The position numbers were made by a program, and so were the translations under genes. The notes under the pieces were generated by a model, which ran no database searches, had not been told where the DNA came from, and was given only the letters and a program-made list of their open reading frames with translations. Shown here in pieces: positions 15,655 to 24,779 of a DNA stretch of 64,000 bases (the stretch's first letter is position 1; the number at the start of each line of letters is the position of its first letter). The stretch comes from Mycolicibacterium moriokaense. Lineage in GTDB: Bacteria; Actinomycetota; Actinomycetes; Mycobacteriales; Mycobacteriaceae. The DNA is taken from contig NZ_QQBJ01000006.1 of the NCBI RefSeq assembly GCF_003347205.1, forward strand, positions 62,001 through 126,000, in the 5' to 3' direction.

Positions 15655-17022
15655 CGGTAGCTCGACGACGAAACTCGCTCCCCCACAGTCAGAATCGCAG
15701 ACACTGACGGCGCCGCCGTGTGCTTCTGCGATCCGCGCGACGATCGACAAGCCCAGGCCAGCCCCGCCTGCCTCGCGGTCACGCGGGGTGTCCAGTCGCA
15801 CGAAGCGCCCGAACACCCGCTGCCGATCGGCCTCGGGCAGTCCCGGCCCGTCGTCTGACACCACCACCCGGGCGTGGTCGCCGACGACGGCACATTCGAG
15901 TCGAATGCCGGCCTCTGCGTGGCGAATGGCATTGTCGACGAGGTTTCGCAACAGCCGGGCCAGCGCGCCCGGGTCGCCCGAGGCCCTCGCCGGCTTCACG
16001 TCGGCCACCACCTTCAGGTAACTGAGCGAACGCACGCGTTCGGCTTCGGCCAACACGATGTCGTCGAGATCGACGTCCACCCTGACATGCCGACCGGTGA
16101 GTTCGTCGGCGCGGGCGAGCAGCAGCAGATCCTCGACCAGGCCGTACATCCGTTGCGCCTCAGGAAGAAGCAGGTCGTCGACCAGGGACTGGTCCAAGAG
16201 GTCCGGGCGCTGGTGAGCGAGATCGAGCGACGCGGTGATCGAGGCCAGCGGGCTGCGCAGTTCATGTGAGGCGTCGCTGACGAACCGGCGCTGCTCGGCC
16301 TGATTGGCCTCGAGTTGATCCAACATGTCGTTCATCGTCACGGCCAGCCGGGTCACCTCGTCGTTCGCCGCGGGTACCGGAATCCGTTCGGCCAGTTCGC
16401 CACTGGTCATCGAGGACACTCGCGCCCTGATGCGCTCGACAGGCCGCAGGGCGGCCCCGACGAGCCGATAGGTGCCGACGGCGACAAGTGCGAGCACGAT
16501 CGGGCCGCCGATGGCCAGCAGCGTCGCCACGGTCGTGATGACCTCTTCGACGGGCTCGCGATCCGCGCCGACGAGGACGGTCACCGGGCCGGACGGGGTG
16601 TCCACGCCTGCGGCCGTGACCCACAGGTCCCAATCCTCGCCGAGCTCAACCCGCCCGATCGCCTCTGTGGAGCCCGGCGTGAGGGTGCGGTTGACCAACG
16701 GCTCGCTGGGGCTGCCCGCCGACTGCGCCACCAAGGCCCCGGACCGGTCGACCACCTGGACCACGCCGACCTGGCTGTCGGTGGCCAGCATCGCCGTGTC
16801 GAGTTCGGCGGGCGACTCGGTCTGCAACTGGTCGACCAGCTGGGCTGCGCGCGAGGCCGCCATGGCCTGCGCGGAACCCTCGAGCGACCGGAACAGCACG
16901 AGCAGCAGGGCGCCGCCGGCCAGCAGCAGGCACAGCGCCACGACCAGGGTCGATGCGACCGCCGAGCGGGTGCGCACCGTCCAGCGCGCCGGCGAGCCGA
17001 GGGCCGAGGCGGAGGGCTTCAT
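15589..17022 (-). CDS. Membrane sensor histidine kinase
   Basis: 477 residues from the ATG at 17022. TM1 is ~22-45, an outer sensing domain ~46-162, TM2 ~163-186 and HAMP ~187-240. The phospho-accepting His253 is in SDASHELRSP. The ATPase domain shows NAIRHAEAG (N box), DDGPGLPE (G1), FGRFVRLD (F box) and GGAGLGLSI (G2). It probably phosphorylates the response regulator encoded tail-to-tail with it. The signal is unknown; the mspA-type porin gene lies 62 bases upstream in the same direction. Confidence 0.9.
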   Translation of the reverse strand: MKPSASALGSPARWTVRTRSAVASTLVVALCLLLAGGALLLVLFRSLEGSAQAMAASRAAQLVDQLQTESPAELDTAMLATDSQVGVVQVVDRSGALVAQSAGSPSEPLVNRTLTPGSTEAIGRVELGEDWDLWVTAAGVDTPSGPVTVLVGADREPVEEVITTVATLLAIGGPIVLALVAVGTYRLVGAALRPVERIRARVSSMTSGELAERIPVPAANDEVTRLAVTMNDMLDQLEANQAEQRRFVSDASHELRSPLASITASLDLAHQRPDLLDQSLVDDLLLPEAQRMYGLVEDLLLLARADELTGRHVRVDVDLDDIVLAEAERVRSLSYLKVVADVKPARASGDPGALARLLRNLVDNAIRHAEAGIRLECAVVGDHARVVVSDDGPGLPEADRQRVFGRFVRLDTPRDREAGGAGLGLSIVARIAEAHGGAVSVCDSDCGGASFVVELPLAADESVADSTDGFDAVAGER

Positions 17023-17084
17023 GTATTCAGTGTGACCTGCCCCGGGCGCAAGGCGGTCCGCGAACGCCCCGGTGAACATGGCAG

Positions 17085-17720
17085 CTAGTTCATGTTCCAG
17101 GGCTCACCATAGGTGGTGACGGAGTCGCCCGCCTTGGAGATCAGCCGGGCGAACGGTCGCAGCAGCACGCCGCCGGCCGCGCCGGTGACGGTACCGTGCG
17201 CGTTGGACACCGCGACCTTGCCGTGCGGGCCGGCGACATCGACCGAGAACGTCGCGACTTCTTGAATCCCGGGCCCGTTACCCAGGTCGGCGCTGATCGA
17301 CACGCCCGGGAACAGGTTCGGCGTAATGACCGAGCCCAGCGGGTTGAACGTCGGGAACAGCGACACGTCGTCGAGGAGGATGTTCGGGGTGGTGTAGCTG
17401 AAGTTGATGCCGACGCCCAGGGACCACGGGAAGCCGATCTGATAGCCCAACTCCAGCGTGCCCTCGAACTCGTCAGCGCCCGGGCCGGTGACGTCGAACA
17501 CCGCACTACCGGAGTGGAACCACTCCCGAGTCAGGCGGTTGCGGTCCAACGGAAAGACGCCGTTGAGGAACGTGTCCCACTGCTGAATGGTCAGCGTGCG
17601 ACCTTGCCCGTCGAGCAGGCTGAGTTCGTTGTCGAGACCTGCGTGCGAGGTGCCGGATGTGGCCACAAGCGCGGTGAGCGCAACAACGACGGCCATGAGG
17701 CCGCGCAGCATGAGTTTCAC
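17085..17720 (-). CDS. mspA: MspA-family outer-membrane porin
   Basis: 211 residues, the length of MspA. A signal peptide ends ...TSGTSHA, and the mature protein begins GLDNELSLLDGQ. Long stretches are nearly identical to MspA of M. smegmatis: QWDTFLNGVFPLDRNRLTRE, the LELGYQIGFPWSLGVGINFS stretch, and the C-terminus GDSVTTYGEPWNMN. The protein forms an octameric pore in the mycolic-acid outer membrane for hydrophilic solutes. The constriction loop reads NILLDDVSLF: the Asp90-Asp91 pair is kept but Asp93 of MspA is replaced by Ser. The GTG start follows AAAGGAAA. It could equally be an mspB/C/D-type paralogue. Confidence 0.93.
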   Translation of the reverse strand: MKLMLRGLMAVVVALTALVATSGTSHAGLDNELSLLDGQGRTLTIQQWDTFLNGVFPLDRNRLTREWFHSGSAVFDVTGPGADEFEGTLELGYQIGFPWSLGVGINFSYTTPNILLDDVSLFPTFNPLGSVITPNLFPGVSISADLGNGPGIQEVATFSVDVAGPHGKVAVSNAHGTVTGAAGGVLLRPFARLISKAGDSVTTYGEPWNMN

Positions 17721-18133
17721 AGTGTGTTTCCTTTGGTCTCGACGCGATCCCGTCCCTCATAGCGCGGCGAGTACCGCGGTTCTGAGAGGCCAACTACTCG
17801 CACCTCGGTGAGCGAGGTGTGCAGCGTCGCAGACGCAACCTTAAAAATTGCCGAAAATCACAGCGGTGCTCAACGGTGCTGCCATGAACGGCTCTGTAGG
17901 CGGCCGACGACAATGCGTCGGACGGCCGGCGCCCCGAGCTCCGGCGACGAAGTCCGATCGGTCGATGTCAACGAGAGCACGATGGACCGTGCACGCTCAG
18001 GGCGCCAACCCTGACAAGCAGCTATCCGAAGGTGAGGCCAACCTGCCACGGCGGCACTGAAGGAACGCTTAAAGGCGCTCGGCGCCCGATCCTCTTCAGC
18101 AACGCTTCAGCTGCATTTCCATACGGTCGCGGC
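17721..18133. other. 413-base intergenic region upstream of both the porin and the DUF347 gene
   Basis: I see no convincing gene here: the short open frames lack ribosome-binding sites and family features. It should hold the divergent promoters. The only clear structure is the hairpin at 17801-17819. Confidence 0.6.
17801..17819. promoter_or_regulatory. Perfect 7-bp inverted repeat upstream of the porin gene
   Basis: CACCTCG (17801-17807), a five-base loop, then CGAGGTG (17813-17819). It lies 80 bases upstream of the porin start and could be an operator or a leader hairpin. Confidence 0.4.
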
Positions 18134-19384
18134 ATGACTGAGACCATCCGATTCGAAGCCGGCAAATCCACTGGCTCGATGCTGAGCAAGGTGCCCGAAG
18201 TCACGGTGTGGTTCTGGGTGATCAAGATCCTGTGCACGACGGTGGGCGAGAGCTTCGCCGACTGGATCAACATGACCCTTGGCGTCGGCCTGGTGCCGAC
18301 CTCCCTGATCTTCACCGTCGTCCTCGTCGCGGTCCTGGGCTGGCAGTTGCGCCTGGATCGTTATGTGCCGTTCGTCTACTGGCTGACCGTTGTTGTGGTC
18401 AGCGTGACCGGGACTCTCTACACCGACATCCTCACCGACGTTCACAACGTCCCACTCGCCCTCAGCACAAGCGTTTTCGCCGCGGTGCTGGCCGTCGTGT
18501 TCGGGGTTTGGTTCGCACGCGAGCGCACCTTGTCCATCCACAGCATCACCACGACCCCGCGCGAGTTGTTCTACTGGCTCGCGATCCTGGTCACCTTCGC
18601 CCTCGGCACCGCCGCGGGTGACTGGGTGCTGGAACTCACCGGATGGGGGCCCGGCACGTCGGTCCTGCTGCCCGCCGGCCTGATCGTCGCGATCGTCATC
18701 GGCTGGCGGCTGGGCGCCAACGCCGTGTTGTCGTTCTGGCTGGCCTACATCCTGACCCGCCCGCTGGGCGCGAATCTCGGCGACTGGATGGGAATGCCGA
18801 AGGAGCAGCAGGGCCTGGGCCTCGGCGTGGCGCTCACCAGCGTCATCTTTCTCACCGCGATCCTGGCCACGGTGCTGTACTTGTCGATCACCCGCGCCGA
18901 CGTGATCGACAAGCCCGACGAGGTGGCGACCCGCAATCCGCTGCGCGAGCAGATCATGCTCGGCTACTACGCGGTGATCGCCCTCGCCGGTGGCGCTCTG
19001 CTGGTCTGGGCTGCCGGCCAGCCGCACGCCACTGCGGCGGCCGCCGAATCCGAATCGGGCGGCTCCTCGGTTGTCGCCACCCTCCCTCCCGGCCAGTCGG
19101 CGACCGCACAGTTCCCGACGGCGGAAGTGGCCAAGATCCGGACCATCACCACCGACACCCTCGCCAAGGTGCAGGCCGGCGATCAGGCGGGCGCGAAGGC
19201 TCGGATCACGGATCTCGAAACCCTCTGGGATGACGACCAGAAGGCCCTGCAGCCCCTGGATGAGACCGGCTGGTCGGTGCTCGACGGTCAGATCGACCGC
19301 GCGCTCACGGCGGTGCGGGCCGGCCAACCGGATCCGGCCACCGAGCGCACAGCGCTCACCACGCTGCTGGACTCCCTGAAATAG
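18134..19384 (+). CDS. DUF347-repeat multi-spanning membrane protein (COG4705 type)
   Basis: 416 residues. Repeated units of membrane helices share a W/FW-x(n)-G(E/D)xx(G/A)DW pattern: KVPEVTVWFWVIKILCTTVG and GESFADW near the start, LFYWLAILVTFALGTAAGDW in the middle, and AYILTRPLGANLGDWMG later. After the last helix (~290-310) there is a soluble ~100-residue helical tail (TAEVAKIRTITTDTLAKVQA-like), which is not part of the repeats. Relatives have been linked to manganese or small-solute stress only loosely; function unknown. The ATG at 18134 begins MTETIRFEAG. Confidence 0.82.
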   Translation: MTETIRFEAGKSTGSMLSKVPEVTVWFWVIKILCTTVGESFADWINMTLGVGLVPTSLIFTVVLVAVLGWQLRLDRYVPFVYWLTVVVVSVTGTLYTDILTDVHNVPLALSTSVFAAVLAVVFGVWFARERTLSIHSITTTPRELFYWLAILVTFALGTAAGDWVLELTGWGPGTSVLLPAGLIVAIVIGWRLGANAVLSFWLAYILTRPLGANLGDWMGMPKEQQGLGLGVALTSVIFLTAILATVLYLSITRADVIDKPDEVATRNPLREQIMLGYYAVIALAGGALLVWAAGQPHATAAAAESESGGSSVVATLPPGQSATAQFPTAEVAKIRTITTDTLAKVQAGDQAGAKARITDLETLWDDDQKALQPLDETGWSVLDGQIDRALTAVRAGQPDPATERTALTTLLDSLK

Positions 19385-19451
19385 ATGCGCTGACCTCAGC
19401 GACGGCCCCGCCGACTACGGGCACACGTGTAATCGGCGGGGCACGTTGCCG

Positions 19452-22118
19452 TCACAGTTCGCGTAGCACATTGGCCGGTGTGCGGCCGGCGAGTCGCGCG
19501 ATTGCCCACGACATTGCGGCGATGGTGATGATCGCCGCGGACACCGTCCCGACGAGGTATGGCCACGGCACGGCGAGCACCGCCGGCGGCGGATCGAATA
19601 CGCCGGTGAGCGCCTTGACCAGTACCTGTGACAGCAGGGCACCCAATGCCGCGCCGCCGACGACACCGCACAGGGCCAGCACGCAGGCCTCGACGACGAC
19701 GAAGGACCTGAGCTGGGCACGCGTGGCGCCGAGCGCTTTGGCTATCGCCAGGGTGCGACGGCGTTCGGCGAACCGCAGCAGGAGCACCAGCGCTCCGGCC
19801 GCGCCGGCGAGAACCAGCCCGAATCCGAGTTCGATGCGGGTGAGCCCGGCGAGGTCGACCGCGGTCAGGCTCGATCCGACGGTGCCGCGGGTGTCGGCGA
19901 TGTCGGTGACCTTCGCCGTCGGCCCCACGAGCGCCTGAACCCGTTGGGCCACAGCGGTGGTGTTCCGCCCGCCGGTGTCGATCAGGAATGCGCCGACGGC
20001 ATCGTTGCCCGTCTGCTGGGCGATGTAGTCGGCGTTCGCCACGAAGAAGCTGTCCTTCGGCGCGGTGGGAAACTCGCTGACGATACCCGCGTAGGTGAAC
20101 CGCACGGTACCAAGCTCGTGGGTATCGCCTTTGGGTAGCCGCAGATTGATCGTGTCGCCGACGTTCAGCTGGAAATCCTTGACCGTCTCGGCGCTCACCA
20201 GGATCGAATCAGGTTGCCTGGCAAGCTTGTTCATCAACTGCTCGGCGGTGCCGCCAATGAAGTAGGTGTCCTGCAGCGCGGTGACCGCGGCGATTCGGCC
20301 CGGATGGACGCCGTAGAGGTCCTGGAGGTCGGTGCCGATGTAGGCGAACCGGTGCTGGATGGGCTCGACGCTGTGCACTCCCGGTACGGCAGCCAGATCC
20401 TTCGCCATCGACGCGGGCACCGTCGCACCCGGTGATTCGGTGACCGTCACATCTGCGCCGTTCGTCAGCTTGGCGTCCACCTCCGCCTGGGCCTGATACG
20501 TGGCGTTGAACGTCGCCGTGGACGCCGCGAAGCCGATCGTCGCCGCCAGCACAACGATCGCGGTCGCGATCGGTCTGCGCTGCCTCGACAGCGATCTCGA
20601 CAGTGGACCGGACAGCCCGCCAGTCAGCGGCCGGAGGCCGCGGGCGACCAGTCCACGGCCGCGGCCCATCAGGACGTCGCTGAGCCGCCAGACCAACAGG
20701 GCGCCGCCGATCCAGAACAACGCAGGCGCGACGAACGCCCAATAGGAGACCGAGATGGAGGGGACGCCCTCCGGCGCCAGGACGATTTGATAGCCGTTGC
20801 GGCTCGACTGCCAGAAGAGAACGACTGCGACGCAGAGCAATACGATGTCCAGCCCGGTTCTCATCCACAGCGGCCGGTGGGTGCTGTCCTGCCGGGTTCG
20901 ACCCGATGCGACAGACGAGTGACGCAGTTCGCGCCACGCCGGTGCCAGCACCGTCACCGCCGCTATGGCCAGTCCCGCGGCCGCCGCCGCGGCTGCCCAC
21001 TTCAGCGAGGTCGCGCTCGCGCCGAGCGACCCGGACCCGAACGTGATCGCCCCCAGGACGGCGGCGACGCCGACACCGAGCGCGCTGCCGAGAACGCCGA
21101 CCAAGGCGGCCTCGGCTGCCGACAGCCGCAGCAGGTCGGCCGTGCCCGCGCCCCGGGCGCGCAGCAGGGCCTGCTCCCTCCTTCGCCGCAGCGCCCCGGA
21201 GCCAACCAGCGCCGCAGTCAGCGCGACCGCGACGGCGACGGCCGGTAAACCGAGGAACAGGAACAGGATTCGCGCGTACGCCGCGTCGCCGCGGGCCGCA
21301 TCGAGCGCGGCGCCGAGGTTGTCACCGACGACCGCGCCGCCGACGCTTCTGGCTTCCAGGTTGCGCGCCGCGCCCGCGACGCGTGCATACGCCGTAGCCG
21401 GATCGCTGGGCAGGTCGTGCCCCAACGCGACATGGATCTGCGTGCTGACCAGGTCGGGACGGCCACCGGCGAGCGGGTCGAACACGGCGCGCCACTGCGC
21501 GTCGGGCAGCACCAGCACGTTGTCGGGTGGTGCGGCCGGTTGGGCGCCGGGCGGGGCGCCGATCTTCTGGAACAGCGAATCAGCTTGCGGCAGTTCCACT
21601 ATCCCGTCGACGCGCACGTCCGCCGGCGGCATTCCGGCTCGCCCGATGGCAACGGTGTCACCGGGCGCGAGGTTCAGATTGGCGGCGGTCTGCTGGGCGA
21701 CCAGGACACCGCGCTCGGAACCGACCAGGGTTCGCATCTCGCCCGGCCACTGCTGCCGGTATCCGGCCGGAATGCCCAGCACCACCGCGGGCCCGGTGGT
21801 CCTGGTGCTGCCGCCGCCACTCGCGCTCAGCCCCGACGAGCGGCCGAAGCCCACGGGTAGGGCGGCTCGCACATGCGGCGTCGAACGGACAGCGTGCATG
21901 ACGGCAGACGGCTGGGCCTGCGGCGCCACCTCGACCTGCCAGTCGACCGCGACCGAACGGGTGGCGCGCGCCGTCATCGACTCCTGCGCCGAGGAGAGAA
22001 AAACGCCGAGGCACGTCAGCAGCGCGACCGCGGCGGCGATGCCGACGGTGGTCGCCGCCATCCGCCCGCTGCGACGCCGCAGCAGCCCGAGCGTCCACGT
22101 CGCGATCACGGCGAACAC
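19452..22118 (-). CDS. FtsX-type ABC transporter permease (MacB-like core)
   Basis: About 888 residues from the GTG at 22118 (GTG 22109, overlapping the ATPase stop, is equally possible). One membrane helix near the N-terminus (AATTVGIAAAVALLTCLGVF) precedes a large outer domain. Then come helices at ~270-420, a second outer domain, and three helices at the C-terminus ending in RTPANVLREL, typical of FtsX permeases. It is a fused two-repeat permease, so one chain could supply both halves. The frame runs further upstream, but that part is antisense to nothing real and overlaps the ATPase gene in another frame. Confidence 0.85.
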   Translation of the reverse strand: MFAVIATWTLGLLRRRSGRMAATTVGIAAAVALLTCLGVFLSSAQESMTARATRSVAVDWQVEVAPQAQPSAVMHAVRSTPHVRAALPVGFGRSSGLSASGGGSTRTTGPAVVLGIPAGYRQQWPGEMRTLVGSERGVLVAQQTAANLNLAPGDTVAIGRAGMPPADVRVDGIVELPQADSLFQKIGAPPGAQPAAPPDNVLVLPDAQWRAVFDPLAGGRPDLVSTQIHVALGHDLPSDPATAYARVAGAARNLEARSVGGAVVGDNLGAALDAARGDAAYARILFLFLGLPAVAVAVALTAALVGSGALRRRREQALLRARGAGTADLLRLSAAEAALVGVLGSALGVGVAAVLGAITFGSGSLGASATSLKWAAAAAAAGLAIAAVTVLAPAWRELRHSSVASGRTRQDSTHRPLWMRTGLDIVLLCVAVVLFWQSSRNGYQIVLAPEGVPSISVSYWAFVAPALFWIGGALLVWRLSDVLMGRGRGLVARGLRPLTGGLSGPLSRSLSRQRRPIATAIVVLAATIGFAASTATFNATYQAQAEVDAKLTNGADVTVTESPGATVPASMAKDLAAVPGVHSVEPIQHRFAYIGTDLQDLYGVHPGRIAAVTALQDTYFIGGTAEQLMNKLARQPDSILVSAETVKDFQLNVGDTINLRLPKGDTHELGTVRFTYAGIVSEFPTAPKDSFFVANADYIAQQTGNDAVGAFLIDTGGRNTTAVAQRVQALVGPTAKVTDIADTRGTVGSSLTAVDLAGLTRIELGFGLVLAGAAGALVLLLRFAERRRTLAIAKALGATRAQLRSFVVVEACVLALCGVVGGAALGALLSQVLVKALTGVFDPPPAVLAVPWPYLVGTVSAAIITIAAMSWAIARLAGRTPANVLREL

Positions 22119-22777
22119 CGGTCCTCGACAACCGCGATCCGGCCGTCTCGCACATGCCATTGCTCGTCGAATCGTGCGGCGACAGCCGGGTCGTGGGTGG
22201 CGACGAGCAACGCCGCTCCGATCGTGGTCGCGGTGTCCAGCAGCACGGTGATGACCCGGTCGGCGTTGGCGTGGTCGAGTTGCCCGGTCGGCTCGTCGGC
22301 GAGTATCAGCGCCGGGCGGGCGGCGACGGCACGCGCGATCGCGACGCGTTGGGACTGCCCACCGGACAGTTCGTCGGGCAGTTTCGACGCCACCTGGGTC
22401 ATCCCGACGAGGTCGAGGGCCGCGCAGGCGTCGCGGTCGGCGCTGATGTCGTCCTGACCGGCCATCAGCATCGGTAGTGCGACATTCTCGACGACGGTGA
22501 ACCCCGGCAGCAGGCTCGGGCCCTGGAACACGATGGCGACCCCGCCTGGCCGACCGAGCGGCCGGGCAGGCAGACCGGGCCACCGCACGACGCCCGCCGT
22601 GGGGCTGTCGACGCCGGCGAGCAGGTGCAGGAGGGTGGACTTGCCCGACCCCGACGGTCCGGTGAGCGCTATCCGGGCCGTCGACGCGACCTGGCAGTCG
22701 ACTCCGGCCACGGCGAGCACCGCGGCGCGTCCGGAGCCGAAGCTGCGGGTCACACCCGAGCACTGGGCGACGAGCAT
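22106..22777 (-). CDS. ABC transporter ATP-binding protein, second of the pair
   Basis: 223 residues. Walker A GPSGSGKST, Q-loop VFQGPSLLPG, signature LSGGQ, Walker B LILADEPTGQLD and H-loop ATHD are all intact. The LolD/MacB-type layout matches the FtsX permease downstream. The ATG at 22777 overlaps the preceding ATPase stop (TGATG). GTG 22783 is an alternative. Confidence 0.9.
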   Translation of the reverse strand: MLVAQCSGVTRSFGSGRAAVLAVAGVDCQVASTARIALTGPSGSGKSTLLHLLAGVDSPTAGVVRWPGLPARPLGRPGGVAIVFQGPSLLPGFTVVENVALPMLMAGQDDISADRDACAALDLVGMTQVASKLPDELSGGQSQRVAIARAVAARPALILADEPTGQLDHANADRVITVLLDTATTIGAALLVATHDPAVAARFDEQWHVRDGRIAVVEDRCSP

Positions 22778-23436
22778 CAACACATCCGTCCGTCGTCGAG
22801 GCGTAGGACTCTCGATGCGGCGTCGGCGACGGCGCGGCTGTGGCTCGCCACGACCACCGCTGTCCCCCGGTCGGCCGCGGCGGTGAGCAGATCGAGGATC
22901 AACGCTTCGGTGACGCTGTCCAACTCGCCCGTCGGCTCGTCGCCGAGCAGCACCGCCGGGTCGTTCGCGAGCGCGACCGCGAGACCCGCCCGCGCGACTT
23001 CGCCTCCGGAGAGCTCGCTGGGGTAGGCGTGCGCCCGCTCGTGGATGTTGAGCCGCTGCAGGAGGTCTCGCGCGCCCCGGCGCGGTCGGCGGCCGAATGA
23101 TTGCACGAGGGCGAGATTGCCCGTCACCGTCAGGTGTTCGATCAGGTTCGCGCTCTGAAACAGCATTCCGACGTGTTCGGCACGAATGCGGGCCCTGGTC
23201 GGCTCGGGGCGGTGGCTGATCCGCGACCCGTTGATGGTGACGTCACCCCCGTCGGGTTCGTCCATGCCGGCCAGGCAGTTCAACAGGGTGGACTTCCCCG
23301 ACCCGGACGGGCCGACCACCGCGACGAACTCACCCGGCGCGACGGACAACGACACACCTTGCAAGGCAAGCGTTTCCTCGTCGCCGGCGCGGAAGAATCG
23401 ATACAGGCGGCGAGCCGCCACAGCGCAGGCGGTCAT
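22777..23436 (-). CDS. ABC transporter ATP-binding protein, first of the pair
   Basis: 219 residues. Walker A GPSGSGKST (~42-50), Q-loop LFQSANLIEHL, signature LSGGE, Walker B AVLLGDEPTGELD and H-loop ASHS are present. It is a clear MacB/LolD-type ATPase but diverged from the second ATPase gene, so the two may form a heterodimer on the single fused permease. It lies 10 bases after the lipoprotein gene. Confidence 0.9.
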   Translation of the reverse strand: MTACAVAARRLYRFFRAGDEETLALQGVSLSVAPGEFVAVVGPSGSGKSTLLNCLAGMDEPDGGDVTINGSRISHRPEPTRARIRAEHVGMLFQSANLIEHLTVTGNLALVQSFGRRPRRGARDLLQRLNIHERAHAYPSELSGGEVARAGLAVALANDPAVLLGDEPTGELDSVTEALILDLLTAAADRGTAVVVASHSRAVADAASRVLRLDDGRMC

Positions 23437-23446
23437 CAGCGACCGG

Positions 23447-24097
23447 TCAGCGCCATCGGAACGAGTCGGTGATCGTCCGCCACGGGTCGACGTTGTCCGC
23501 GCCCACCGGCCCGGACAGGGTGAGGATCGCCTCCTGGCCCGGACGCCAGAACGAGTACCTCTCGACGTCGTCGATTTCGGCCTTGCCGGTCACCGGGTTC
23601 GGCGGCGCCGCGGCGCGATAGGTGGCCAGCACCGCGTCCCCGGCGTTGCGGGTGACCACCTGCACCGCCACCTTGCCGTCGGTCGTCTTCACCGACGACA
23701 GTTCGTCGCGACGCACCGAGTCCGGTGTAGGAGCCGTGACCGCGGGCCTTTGGTCGATGCGCACGCTGTTGAGCTTGTCGGTGAACGTGACCGCGGTGCC
23801 GTCGACGGTTCGCGCCCAGCCCTCGGGGACCGAGAGTGAGAACGACCCGTCGGGCGCCACGAACGGGACGTAGACCTGGGTGTCGGGAATGTCGCCGATC
23901 GGGTTGTTCTCGGCGGGCGTCGTCGCGGTCGCGGTGCCGTTGGACTGCGCCCCCGGTGTCGACGTCGTGGCGTGCGACCCGCAGGCACTCAAGGGCAACG
24001 CCGCCGCAACGCAGATGGCACCGACCGCACCGACACGCTTCAGGCCAACCGTGCGCTCCGCGATCGGCCGCCGCAGTGGCTGGTGGTTTGCGGTCAT
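23447..24097 (-). CDS. Predicted lipoprotein of the ABC operon
   Basis: 216 residues. Signal peptide with lipobox LSAC (cysteine ~39), then a Thr/Ala/Pro linker and a ~150-residue beta-rich domain (YVPFVAPDGSFSLSVPEGW, VQVVTRNAGDAVLATYRAAA, WRTITDSFRWR). The pattern resembles PsbP/lipoprotein LpqN-like mycobacterial proteins that may bind lipids. It is the first gene of an operon with two ATPases and an FtsX permease, so it may be the outer partner of that exporter. Confidence 0.8.
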   Translation of the reverse strand: MTANHQPLRRPIAERTVGLKRVGAVGAICVAAALPLSACGSHATTSTPGAQSNGTATATTPAENNPIGDIPDTQVYVPFVAPDGSFSLSVPEGWARTVDGTAVTFTDKLNSVRIDQRPAVTAPTPDSVRRDELSSVKTTDGKVAVQVVTRNAGDAVLATYRAAAPPNPVTGKAEIDDVERYSFWRPGQEAILTLSGPVGADNVDPWRTITDSFRWR

Positions 24098-24291
24098 GCC
24101 GACAGGGTCACACCGGCCGCCTGAAAGGACACTGAAACCTCGAGGGCCTCGGAGCCCCGGCTGCCGTCGATTCCGGCGGGGATCTCGGCGATCTCGCCGA
24201 TCTGGCTGTGTCGCGGCAGGCCACCGGCGTAACGTCGGGTGGGATCAGTGAATACCTATACCTGGTGAAAATCTTGTTCTAAAATCCGGAA

Positions 24292-24747
24292 ATGATGTTT
24301 CCGGCAGGTTGCGGGCTGCTGCGCGCCCGGCGTGCGGTGGCGGCGCTGACAGTCTCGATGGCGGCCGTCGCGCTGACCGCTCCGTCCGTATCGCAGGCCG
24401 AGCCCGCGCCTCCGCCGTTGCGCAAGGTGCAGTACACCGTGTGGACCGAGCAGCCGTACCCCAGCGCCGAGATCTACTACCGCGACACCGACCCGCCCAA
24501 CTGGGCCGAATACAGCCACAACCCGTACCTCTACAGCCCCAACATCGAAACCGTCGTCGGACCCGAGCAGCAGTGGAATCTCGAGGTCTATCTGGCCGAC
24601 CCGGACCAGTGGGCGATGGTGACGTCGGGTATCGCACCCGATTCCGAGGCGCGACCCAACTTCCACTGCGCGCTCGCCGTCGACGGCCAGGTCGTCAAGA
24701 CCTCGCAGGGGCCCAAGGGGGCGCTCTGTTCGATCCGCCCCTGGTGA
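24292..24747 (+). CDS. Small secreted protein, mycobacterial family of unknown function
   Basis: 151 residues. Signal peptide cleaved after ...SVSQA, then a beta-rich domain of ~115 residues (KVQYTVWTEQPY, IYYRDTDPPNWAEYSH, QWNLEVYLADPDQWAMV) with two cysteines near the C-terminus, probably a disulfide. The layout recalls the soluble part of MmpS-like proteins, but I cannot name the family. The 3' end lies in a 26-base imperfect tandem duplication that includes the stop codon. Confidence 0.7.
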   Translation: MMFPAGCGLLRARRAVAALTVSMAAVALTAPSVSQAEPAPPPLRKVQYTVWTEQPYPSAEIYYRDTDPPNWAEYSHNPYLYSPNIETVVGPEQQWNLEVYLADPDQWAMVTSGIAPDSEARPNFHCALAVDGQVVKTSQGPKGALCSIRPW

Positions 24748-24779
24748 GGCGATGCTCGATCCGGCCCTGGTGAGGCGAT
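24731..24779. repeat. Imperfect tandem duplication across a stop codon
   Basis: A 23-base unit at 24731-24753 recurs at 24757-24779 with one mismatch (CGCCCC versus CGGCCC). The first copy contains the TGA of the secreted-protein gene; the second ends at the stop codon of the convergent TetR gene. Confidence 0.8.

Noticed and set aside
17721-18133. Small open frames of 68-70 codons at 17808-18060
   Set aside because: No ribosome-binding site, no family features, and composition of spacer DNA.
22119-22763. Upstream extension of the FtsX permease frame (1103 residues in total)
   Set aside because: The added part is Arg/Gly-rich and overlaps a complete ABC ATPase in another frame; the permease begins at 22118 or 22109.
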